Shown: in pieces, positions 13,196 to 19,021 of the stretch
Position numbering within the stretch: the first letter of the stretch is position 1
Layout of the letters: each line of letters starts with the position of its first letter
From: a virus
Reading direction: 5' to 3' (one strand)
Virus record (IMG/VR): IMGVR_UViG_3300036861_000142
Coordinates: 1-21,723 of that record
DNA length: 21,723 nucleotides
The notes under the pieces: model-generated
The model's database searches: none
Seen by the model: only the letters and a program-made list of their open reading frames with translations
Told to the model about the DNA's origin: nothing
Made by a program: the position numbers and the translations under genes

Positions 13196-13844
13196 AGCCA
13201 CCATTGGCGACCATCTGATTGAGAAGGGCCGCTCCAGCGCGCATAAGCGAGCGCATCGTTATCTTGCTGGGCTGTGTATTGATTGTCCTCGCCAGCGCCG
13301 TACAGACCCAGACTCGAAGATGTGCATAGAATGCTTGGCTAAACGGTCGGCCAGGCAAAAGGCACGGCACGATCAACGTCGTGACATAGGGCTATGCCGA
13401 CGATGCCAGCGCCCGCGCGAGGCGGAGTCAGTCTATTGTGGGATCTGTCGAGCTAAAGCTAGACAGAGTAACTGGCAAAGCGCGCACCGCCGAGGCGTGC
13501 GAGGCCGTGGGCGTGTTGTGCGTCATGTGGATACCATGGTGTGGAATTTTGCGACGGATGGGCTGATTACCGAACATTTTACGCTCGCGCGCCGTATGGC
13601 GTGGTGGGCGTACCGTCGCTTCCCGGTCCTCGATTCGGTGGACATCAATGATGTCGAGAGCGATGCGATGTTGGGCCTCGTGATGGCCGGGCGTCGATAC
13701 GATCCAGACCGTGGCGAGTTCAAGAAGTTCGCATTGACAGAAATACGCAGCGCGATTTACCTTGGCTATCGAAAGGCCATGCACCGAGACATGAAGGAGT
13801 CGCCCGTGTTTGTTCCGTTGACGGAGTGGGGTGAGGAGGCGTGA
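13185..13844 (+). CDS. zinc-finger / sigma-70 region-2-like fusion, 219 aa
   Basis: The N-terminal 90 residues hold two Cys4 modules: LCIDCPRQR...MCIECL (Cys 31, 34, 47, 50) and LCRRCQRPR...YCGICR (Cys 71, 74, 85, 88). A basic linker follows. Residues about 127-205 (LITEHFTLARRMAWW, DINDVESDAMLGLVMAG, RYDPDRGEFKKFALTEIRSAI) match sigma-70 region 2, where 'DLIQEG..GL..A...FDP.RG..F.TYA...IR.AI' is conserved. There is no region 4. It may recruit host RNA polymerase to phage promoters, with the zinc modules replacing -35 recognition, but this is inference. Confidence 0.65.
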   Translation: MPCKATIGDHLIEKGRSSAHKRAHRYLAGLCIDCPRQRRTDPDSKMCIECLAKRSARQKARHDQRRDIGLCRRCQRPREAESVYCGICRAKARQSNWQSAHRRGVRGRGRVVRHVDTMVWNFATDGLITEHFTLARRMAWWAYRRFPVLDSVDINDVESDAMLGLVMAGRRYDPDRGEFKKFALTEIRSAIYLGYRKAMHRDMKESPVFVPLTEWGEEA

Positions 13845-13863
13845 ATCTGCCATGTTGTCGAGT

Positions 13864-13890
13864 CCGACTCTCCGTCGGGAGGAGTAGCGC
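13864..13890 (+). promoter_or_regulatory. hairpin overlapping the Shine-Dalgarno, leader 2
   Basis: CCGAC (13864-13868) pairs with GTCGG (13874-13878) across TCTCC; CTCC (13870-13873) can alternatively pair with GGAG (13878-13881). Either fold involves the GGGAGGAG ribosome site. The following TAGCGCATGAGCGACC is identical to the sequence at leader 1. Confidence 0.55.
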
Positions 13891-14106
13891 ATGAGCGACC
13901 GGTGCCGGACATGCGGACATTGTTGGTCGCTGCACGATGGTTGTTGCCGGTGGCGCGATGGCGAGGACTTCTGCCTGTGCATCGCGGATGAGCCGTGGTG
14001 TGACGACTGCGATTTACCGCTGTCGGAATGTGCGTGTGACGTCGAGAATCCAGAGAACTGCGATAGCCCATACCATCCCGGTTGCCGTAAATGTGAGGTG
14101 CGATGA
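13891..14106 (+). CDS. very Cys-rich small protein, 71 aa
   Basis: Fourteen of 71 residues are Cys: CRTCGHCW, GCCRW, FCLCIAD, WCDDCD, ECACDV, NCDSPYHPGCRKC. The pairing suggests three or more zinc sites. The protein starts MSDRCRTC in the same leader context as the gene at 12923. Metal storage or a compact multi-zinc binding protein are possible; the high acidic content argues against simple DNA binding. Confidence 0.6.
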   Translation: MSDRCRTCGHCWSLHDGCCRWRDGEDFCLCIADEPWCDDCDLPLSECACDVENPENCDSPYHPGCRKCEVR

Positions 14107-14228
14107 CACCTGCTGACCCAGAAGCAAGAGGATACGCGCGCTACCGCAGTGTGCAACGAGGTGATTTGATGCACGACACGCAGCAATTGCGCGAATACGC
14201 CGACGCGCTGGACTGCGCTGATTTTTGA
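14103..14228 (+). CDS. small hypothetical protein, 41 aa
   Basis: ATG 14103 overlaps the previous stop as ATGA. The 41 residues are polar (MTPADPEARGYARYRSVQRG), ending LREYADALDCADF. No family recognised. Confidence 0.4.
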   Translation: MTPADPEARGYARYRSVQRGDLMHDTQQLREYADALDCADF

Positions 14229-14247
14229 AGAAAAGGCGAAAACACTA

Positions 14248-15228
14248 GTGCCTGATCGAATCTGGTGGCTGAGTAAATCGAAGCGCCCGATTATCCTCGG
14301 TCCATGGACGAGCGAGATGGGCTTCGAAGTCCTGTACTGGCTGCCGTTTATCCAGCAATTACGGCATAAGTACAACATCCCTCGAGAACGCCTGATTGCG
14401 GTCACGCGAGGCGGAGCCGGCGCCTGGTACGATGTCGCCCACGCTGTGGAGCTTTACGACTATGCCCCGCCCAGCGATCTCAGACTGTCTGCCTTAGCGG
14501 CTCAGCGAGACAAGGCCTCGATCAAGCAGCTTGGCTTGACAAGTTGGGAAAAGAAGATTCTGGCCTTGGTGGCTGAGCGTATTGGGCTCAGGCGCTATCA
14601 TGTGATCCATCCCTCGGCGATGTACCGAGCCCTTGATCCGTGGTGGGGTCCGCAAACCATGGGCATGGGTAAGGCAATGGAACATCTCCGCATTACCGCC
14701 ATGCCTACGCCGCTGGTTCCAGTCGGTCTCGCCTTACCTGAGCAGTTCGTGTGTGTTCGGTGGTATCAGCGCGCCACCTGGCCGCTCAGCGAAGGCTTGC
14801 TGGAATGGACGCAGGCCATGATGCGCTCCATCGCCCAGACCGTTCCTGTGGTTATCTTGCGGTCCAGCCAGTATGCAGATGACCACATTGACTTTCCGGC
14901 ACCCGCCGGCGAGAACATTACCGTAGTACAGGCTGAGCCATGGAGAGAGAACCTCGCGGTACAATCCGCGATTATCAAGAAAGCTGTCGCGTATGTCGGC
15001 ACATGGGGCGGCATGGCGCAGCTTGCGGTGAGGCTCGGCAAGCCGACAGCGGCATTCTTCGACCGGTGGCATAGCTGTTCCTATGCGCATCGAGTGTTAA
15101 CGGAATGGCTGGCTATGCAGCAAGGCGTCCCGTGTTTCGTGGGCCGGCCGCAAGATATTGAGTTCGCGCGGTTTGTGCTGCCTAAAGATATTGCGCTGCC
15201 GGAACCGCCAAGGGGGTCGAGCTCCTGA
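14248..15228 (+). CDS. glycosyltransferase-like (GT-B-type) protein, 326 aa
   Basis: GTG 14248 is the first usable start, with AAAAGGCG upstream. LGPWTSEMGFEVLYWLPF (17-34) resembles the N-terminal motif 'LGPW.gE.GFE.lyW.P' of uncharacterised glycosyltransferase-like proteins in polysaccharide clusters. AYVGTWGGMAQLAVRLGKP (248-266) resembles the C-terminal nucleotide-sugar site of GT-B enzymes such as heptosyltransferases. Phage glycosyltransferases can modify DNA, virion or host surface; nothing here shows the substrate. Confidence 0.55.
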   Translation: MPDRIWWLSKSKRPIILGPWTSEMGFEVLYWLPFIQQLRHKYNIPRERLIAVTRGGAGAWYDVAHAVELYDYAPPSDLRLSALAAQRDKASIKQLGLTSWEKKILALVAERIGLRRYHVIHPSAMYRALDPWWGPQTMGMGKAMEHLRITAMPTPLVPVGLALPEQFVCVRWYQRATWPLSEGLLEWTQAMMRSIAQTVPVVILRSSQYADDHIDFPAPAGENITVVQAEPWRENLAVQSAIIKKAVAYVGTWGGMAQLAVRLGKPTAAFFDRWHSCSYAHRVLTEWLAMQQGVPCFVGRPQDIEFARFVLPKDIALPEPPRGSSS

Positions 15229-15410
15229 TGGTTTGTCCGCGCTGCAAGGACACAGACACAGACGTCCTCGACAGTCGTCCTGTCCGCTGGTGGCGGAGAC
15301 GGAGGCATAGGTGCGCCGGATGCGGGTATAAGTTCTCAACTGCCGAATTAGTCATCACGAAACGGCTCCGTCTAGCCCTGTTCAAGTCGCAACCGCCCGC
15401 CTCGACATGA
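15228..15410 (+). CDS. NrdR-type zinc-ribbon protein, 60 aa
   Basis: MVCPRCKDTDTDVLDSRPV...RRRRHRCAGCGYKFSTAELV closely parallels the N-terminal zinc ribbon of NrdR (CP.C...dT.V.DSR...iRRRR.C..C..RFTT.E), but the ATP-cone domain is absent. It may bind DNA as a small regulator. It starts with a TGATG overlap and ends in an ATGA overlap. Confidence 0.65.
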   Translation: MVCPRCKDTDTDVLDSRPVRWWRRRRHRCAGCGYKFSTAELVITKRLRLALFKSQPPAST

Positions 15411-15718
15411 AAAAACCAACAACCGGCACGCAAGCGCTTATTGATCGTCTTGATACTTGGATGCAGCGCCTTATAGCAGCAGGCCCATCTGGGTTGGCTG
15501 TGCTGTTGTCTGAAGTGATTGTTCAGCTAAAGGGCAAGGATAATTGGTTTGTGACATGTCACGAATGCGGCCGGCTGTACAGTCCCCTCAGACGGCCCGC
15601 TAAGTCTCGTCGCAACTATTGTGAGTTGTGCCGAGCCGCTGGCATTCCATTGCGCGACGCGCTGCGCGATCATCGCCTCAAGCATCCTCGCCGCGATTAT
15701 CGCGTGAAGGGACGATGA
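15407..15718 (+). CDS. zinc-ribbon protein, 103 aa
   Basis: A helical N-terminal half (ALIDRLDTWMQRLIAAGPSG) is followed by FVTCHECGRLYSPLRRP...NYCELCRAAG, two CxxC knuckles of a zinc ribbon, and a basic tail. It is the last gene before the terminator. Confidence 0.55.
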   Translation: MKKPTTGTQALIDRLDTWMQRLIAAGPSGLAVLLSEVIVQLKGKDNWFVTCHECGRLYSPLRRPAKSRRNYCELCRAAGIPLRDALRDHRLKHPRRDYRVKGR

Positions 15719-15733
15719 GCGCCAAATCCACAT

Positions 15734-15770
15734 AAACACTACCATTAGTGGTAGTGTTTTCTGTTTTCAC
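15734..15770 (+). terminator. intrinsic terminator between early and late genes
   Basis: An 11-bp perfect stem AAACACTACCA (15734-15744) / TGGTAGTGTTT (15749-15759) has a TTAG tetraloop and is followed by TCTGTTTTC. It lies 15 nt after the stop of the last early/middle gene and is the only hairpin in the window with a U-rich tail. Confidence 0.85.
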
Positions 15771-15779
15771 TCACCAATC

Positions 15780-15788
15780 TGGTATGGT
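15780..15788 (+). promoter_or_regulatory. weak candidate late promoter (extended -10)
   Basis: TGGTATGGT at 15780-15788 fits an extended -10 (TGnTAnnnT) just downstream of the terminator and before the first late gene. No convincing -35 is present at 16-18 nt. A phage-specific sigma might not need one. Confidence 0.25.
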
Positions 15789-15803
15789 CAGGTATCTCTA
15801 CGC

Positions 15804-15995
15804 ATGCCTGACTCCAAAGTCATAGCTTTTCAAGCGGTGCTTGCCACTGGCCGGTGTTTCACGCTGGACCATGAAGGCGAGGCCAGAATTACGCTCCAAG
15901 TCCCTGCCGAGTTTGCGCAGGTACTCGCCGAGGCCATGCCTCAACTGCGCGACAAGACGTTTGCGGTGGGGATTAGTCTGCAGACGTTGGCCTGA
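15804..15995 (+). CDS. hypothetical protein, 63 aa
   Basis: ATG 15804 is the first start after the terminator. The product contains KVIAFQAVLATGRCFTLDHEGEARITLQVPAEF, predicted beta strands, then a helix. Only a weak AGGT precedes it. No family recognised, but its position suggests it is the first gene of the packaging operon. Confidence 0.5.
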   Translation: MPDSKVIAFQAVLATGRCFTLDHEGEARITLQVPAEFAQVLAEAMPQLRDKTFAVGISLQTLA

Positions 15996-16013
15996 TAACA
16001 ACAACAACGAACA

Positions 16014-16310
16014 GTGCCATTTCAGAAGGGGCGAAGCGGGAATCCGAGGGGTCGGCCGAAAGGGACGGTAAACAAGGCCACGGCCGAAATGAAGGAGTGG
16101 GCCAAGGAGTTCTTTGCGTCTGAGGCGTGGCGGACGAGTGCTATACGGCGCATGCTCGCCGGCAAAGCCCCGCACCTTGAGAGCCATATTGCGGCCTGCC
16201 TGATGCCGAAAACCGAGACGCTGGACGTGCCCGGACTGAGCGACATGGCAGCTGCGCTTGCCCGCAAGGTTGTGGACGAAATCCATCCAGGGCCAGGGAA
16301 AACAGCGTGA
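16014..16310 (+). CDS. DUF5681-like protein, candidate small terminase subunit
   Basis: GTG 16014 starts MPFQKGRSGNPRGRPKGTVN, the DUF5681 motif ('F..G.SGNP.GRPKG...') seen in phage proteins directly upstream of large terminases. The rest is helical (AEMKEWAKEFFASEAW). Its position, and the GTGA overlap with the large terminase, suggest a DNA-recognition role in packaging. No clear Shine-Dalgarno is seen; (AAC)4 lies at 15997-16008. No HTH is obvious, so small-subunit status is inferred. Confidence 0.65.
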   Translation: MPFQKGRSGNPRGRPKGTVNKATAEMKEWAKEFFASEAWRTSAIRRMLAGKAPHLESHIAACLMPKTETLDVPGLSDMAAALARKVVDEIHPGPGKTA

Positions 16311-17806
16311 TTGCGGCCGCCAGCGAAGACCGGATGGTTTGGAAAGGCCCAGTCGGCGAGTTCCTCGTTGACGACACTGAGCAAATCGACCTCGAGGGTG
16401 CGATCCGGTCCGGTAAGACGACGGCGGCGCTCCGGAAGGTGCTTCGGTCCTGCCTCACGCATCAAGGTATTCACTGGCTGATTTGCCGGTATTCGGATGG
16501 GGACACATCGTCCAAGCTCCGGCCGGTCTTCGAGCACATGTGCTATCAGGCCGGCGTGCCGGTGCAGTGGCGCCATGACCAGCGGCTCTACAAACTGCCG
16601 AACGAGTCATGGGTGTATGCCTTCGGGCTGAAGGCGCAGAGCTTGGCGGAGCGGTACGCGAAGTTCCGCGGTGTGACGCTGGCCTCGATTTACAACGATC
16701 AGACCGAAGAACTGCCGTACGACATCTACCAAGAGCTAATTGGTCGCCTCTCGCAAAAGGGCTATCCACAGCAAATTGTCCTGACCCCGAACCCGATGGA
16801 AGAGGATTCTTGGCTGGCGCGCGAATTCCCTGAGACGAACCATATTAAGCACCGGAAGTACTACCGCGTCAGTATTCACGATAACGCTCATAACCTGGAT
16901 CGCGCGACGGTCGAGCGGCTAGAGCGCGTCTACCCGCCAGGTCATGTAAAACATCGGCCGATGCTGCTCGGTATGCGCGGGATGAACGTGATTGGCCAGC
17001 CGGTTTATGGGGCCCTTGACCCGCACCAGCCCGAGACAGCGGCCTTTCAGCGCGCGCGGCATGAGCGGGCGATTGAACTGCACCCTGATTGGGATTTGAT
17101 CGAGTCGATTGACTTCGGAAAGCACCATCCCTGCGTCGTGTGGGCGCAATACACGCCGTGGGGTGACCTGTGCGTGCTCGGTGGGGTGATGGGGCATCAC
17201 TTGTATCTTGCGGACTTTGCGCCGATTATTCAGCAGTACCGGGCCAAGTGGTTTCCTAGCGCCTTGCGCGTTTTGACCTGTTGCGATCCGGCCGGCAGCC
17301 ACAACAACTCACAGGGCCTGCAGCAGAACGGCGTGTCCGTGCTCGAGGATCACGGCTTTCACCCGACCCATAAAGACGACAGCAACTCCCCGTCAATCCG
17401 GCTCGCCATGATTGAGCGTATTGCTGGCCACATGCGGCGGCGCTCACCGGCAGGCGAATCTTTCGGTGTTGATACCAGTCGATGGGTGCGAATCTCCGCA
17501 ACTGGAGCTGTGGGGCACAGGTTTGTCGCGGATGGGTGCGAGGCTGGCTACGTTTGGGACGAGCACTTAATCAGCGTGGGTAACAAGCCTATGCGCCGGC
17601 CGAAGAAAGACGGCTGGTATGAGCACGGCCAGAACTGCCTAGAATACATCGAGCACAATTTCGGCGGGCCACAGCCGACGATTGAGCAGGCGATCAAGCG
17701 GACCGCGAGCATTCGAGACCGCGAGTTGCGGCACAAGCAGCGGGATTACGACCCGTATGACAGGGCAATGCGCAGGCCGAGCCAGCGGCGCGGGGGTTAC
17801 CAATGA
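16307..17806 (+). CDS. terL: large terminase subunit, 499 aa
   Basis: GTG 16307 overlaps the upstream stop as GTGA. Walker A is GAIRSGKTT (31-39). The Walker B region is VTLASIYNDQTEELP (123-137), with E134/E135 as catalytic carboxylates; the usual D-E pair is replaced by ND-QTEE. LTPNPM (159-164) is the coupling motif. The nuclease domain has SIDFGKHHPCVVW (D269) and TCCDPAGSHNN (D327). The protein cuts concatemers and drives DNA into the prohead. Length and order fit the family. Confidence 0.93.
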   Translation: MIAAASEDRMVWKGPVGEFLVDDTEQIDLEGAIRSGKTTAALRKVLRSCLTHQGIHWLICRYSDGDTSSKLRPVFEHMCYQAGVPVQWRHDQRLYKLPNESWVYAFGLKAQSLAERYAKFRGVTLASIYNDQTEELPYDIYQELIGRLSQKGYPQQIVLTPNPMEEDSWLAREFPETNHIKHRKYYRVSIHDNAHNLDRATVERLERVYPPGHVKHRPMLLGMRGMNVIGQPVYGALDPHQPETAAFQRARHERAIELHPDWDLIESIDFGKHHPCVVWAQYTPWGDLCVLGGVMGHHLYLADFAPIIQQYRAKWFPSALRVLTCCDPAGSHNNSQGLQQNGVSVLEDHGFHPTHKDDSNSPSIRLAMIERIAGHMRRRSPAGESFGVDTSRWVRISATGAVGHRFVADGCEAGYVWDEHLISVGNKPMRRPKKDGWYEHGQNCLEYIEHNFGGPQPTIEQAIKRTASIRDRELRHKQRDYDPYDRAMRRPSQRRGGYQ

Positions 17807-17877
17807 CCTGCAAGCACGAAAAGCGCATTCTGACCAACCCGCCACAGTGTGCGCTATGCGGGAAGGTGCGTCGATGA
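17803..17877 (+). CDS. tiny zinc-ribbon peptide, 24 aa
   Basis: MTCKHEKRILTNPPQCALCGKVRR has a C-x-H...C-x-x-C-G arrangement that could bind one zinc. It is linked by ATGA to the terminase and overlaps the next ATG in the same way. Very similar short peptides are common near phage packaging genes. Confidence 0.5.
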   Translation: MTCKHEKRILTNPPQCALCGKVRR

Positions 17878-17990
17878 CAGCCATCCAGGAGATCGTCTTC
17901 GGCATCGTGATGCTGATTATCGGCCTAGTGCTCGAGTGCGCGATTGATGTCTGGCGAGAGCGGAAGCGGGATGGCCGTCGCTCCGATTAG
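17874..17990 (+). CDS. small single-pass membrane peptide, 38 aa
   Basis: MTAIQEIVFGIVMLIIGLVLECAIDVW provides one membrane segment (about residues 6-25), followed by a basic tail RERKRDGRRSD. The charge pattern predicts the C-terminus on the cytoplasmic side. It might be holin- or spanin-like, but nothing specific is seen. Confidence 0.5.
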   Translation: MTAIQEIVFGIVMLIIGLVLECAIDVWRERKRDGRRSD

Positions 17991-18162
17991 CCCCGCTGAT
18001 CGCCGTCCCGAGCCGCAGATCCATCCCTCAATTGAGGTGCGCAAGGTCAGCGTGCGCGAGTTCTGCGACCACCTGGGCATCGAGGACGAGAAGCGGTTTA
18101 TTGGCGTGCAGCACATGAAGCAGAGCAACATCATTTGGCTCCTGCTTGAGAAAGGCGACTGA
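17971..18162 (+). CDS. hypothetical protein, 63 aa
   Basis: ATG 17971 overlaps the previous gene by 20 nt; GAAGCGG upstream may be the ribosome site. Residues 20-63 (SIEVRKVSVREFCDHLGIEDEKRFIGVQHM) form an alpha/beta-like segment. No family recognised. Confidence 0.5.
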   Translation: MAVAPISPADRRPEPQIHPSIEVRKVSVREFCDHLGIEDEKRFIGVQHMKQSNIIWLLLEKGD

Positions 18163-18163
18163 G

Positions 18164-18280
18164 ATGCAGACCACCGGCACAGCACCACAGATTCACAGCA
18201 ACACGAACTACGGCAAGTCCGCCAAGGGCGGCAAGACCGGCACGAAGAAGCCTAGCGGGAAGAAAGGCGGCTGTTACTGA
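18164..18280 (+). CDS. small Lys/Gly-rich peptide, 38 aa
   Basis: MQTTGTAPQIHSN is followed by a Lys/Gly-rich tail (SAKGGKTGTKKPSGKKGGCY). Such peptides are common and uncharacterised between terminase and portal genes. It overlaps the next ATG by one base. Confidence 0.5.
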   Translation: MQTTGTAPQIHSNTNYGKSAKGGKTGTKKPSGKKGGCY

Positions 18281-18450
18281 TGGCGAAACAGAAACTCGGC
18301 AGCGGCGGGCGGTTCAAGGCGCTCGAGAGCAAATTGGTCAGCGAGCCTGGCATAAGAAACCCGGTGGCGGTCGCGGCGAGTATTGGCCGAAAGAAGTACG
18401 GCGAAGCGTCGATGGCGAAATGGTCAGCGCAAGGCCGGAAGGGCAAGTGA
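18280..18450 (+). CDS. small phage protein (IGRKKYG type), 56 aa
   Basis: The sequence GSGGRFKALESKL...NPVAVAASIGRKKYG...MAKWSAQGRKGK matches a widespread small phage protein pattern ('G.RF..L...L...NP.ALAA.IGRKKYG...f...a.kG'). Its role is unknown; it is regularly found between packaging and head genes. Confidence 0.7.
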   Translation: MAKQKLGSGGRFKALESKLVSEPGIRNPVAVAASIGRKKYGEASMAKWSAQGRKGK

Positions 18451-18590
18451 GCCAGCCAGACGATCCGTGTCCAGACATCACCTGCAAAACAGGCGTGTTT
18501 CTGGACAAGCGTCGATGGCAACGCGCCGGATTGATCGTTTTGAGCATCTGGTTCGGCGGATGGTTCTGCTTAGTGCTCAGTGGATTATGA
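18447..18590 (+). CDS. small membrane peptide, 47 aa
   Basis: GTG 18447 overlaps by GTGA. A polar N-terminus with two Cys (MSQPDDPCPDITCKTG) is followed by a membrane segment (LIVLSIWFGGWFCLVLSGL) reaching the C-terminus. Confidence 0.45.
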   Translation: MSQPDDPCPDITCKTGVFLDKRRWQRAGLIVLSIWFGGWFCLVLSGL

Positions 18591-18619
18591 AGCCGGCCAA
18601 AAGGTAAGAAAGGCAAGTA

Positions 18620-18781
18620 ATGCCGTTCAAGAGCAAGGCGCAAGTCAAGGCCTGTTTCGCCAAGAAGGACCCGAACTGGGACTGTCACAAGTGGGCCGCT
18701 GAGACGCCGTCGATGGCCAAGCTGCCGGCACAGAAGGCCACGCGCAAGGCACCCACCGTCAGCAGCCGAAAGAAGCATTGA
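18620..18781 (+). CDS. small phage protein (MPFKSKAQ type), 53 aa
   Basis: MPFKSKAQVKACFAKKDPNW...WAAETPSMAKLPAQK matches a common small phage protein that starts 'MPFKSKAQ' and contains 'W..eTP....LP'. Its function is not known; the basic composition suggests nucleic-acid or virion association. AAAGGCAAG precedes the start. Confidence 0.7.
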   Translation: MPFKSKAQVKACFAKKDPNWDCHKWAAETPSMAKLPAQKATRKAPTVSSRKKH

Positions 18782-18782
18782 C

Positions 18783-18863
18783 ATGCAGCCTGGCGCGATC
18801 TTCGCGGTGGCAGTGCTTGTGTTTGCCGCAGTGATTCACTGGAAGATGCGGGGGTGGATGTGA
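18783..18863 (+). CDS. tiny membrane peptide, 26 aa
   Basis: MQPGAIFAVAVLVFAAVIHWKMRGWM is essentially one membrane segment with a basic C-terminus. It starts one base after the previous stop and overlaps the next gene by 4 nt. Confidence 0.4.
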   Translation: MQPGAIFAVAVLVFAAVIHWKMRGWM

Positions 18864-19021
18864 GGTTACAGCCAGACGGCACGCCCGATCCGCGCTGCAC
18901 GTGCGAGAGCGATCAGCCTGACGAGCATATGTGCCCATATCAGTGCGAGACCAATGATGACTATGAGTTTGTGTGCACCTGCTGCGAGTTTTGTGAGCAG
19001 GAATGCGCAGACGGTGTCTGA
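18860..19021 (+). CDS. Cys-rich small phage protein, 53 aa
   Basis: CTCESDQPDEHMCPYQCETNDD and FVCTCCEFCEQEC give nine Cys. The layout 'C.C....H.CPY..e.ndd.e..C.CC..C...Ca' is one I recognise from small zinc-binding phage proteins near head genes. It starts at GTG 18860 in a 4-nt overlap and ends in a 1-nt overlap with the portal gene, so it is probably co-translated with it. Confidence 0.65.
   Translation: MRLQPDGTPDPRCTCESDQPDEHMCPYQCETNDDYEFVCTCCEFCEQECADGV

Noticed and set aside
13428-14405. 325-aa antisense frame
   Set aside because: It lies opposite the sigma-like and Cys-rich genes, crosses their boundaries, and shows no domain; the whole window is otherwise + strand.
15997-16008. 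(AAC)4 repeat before the DUF5681-like gene
   Set aside because: It is probably an unstructured leader replacing a Shine-Dalgarno; too short to call a functional repeat.
18587-18607. 6-codon ORF MKPAKR overlapping the previous stop as ATGA
   Set aside because: Only the overlap supports it; the sequence is too short to judge.
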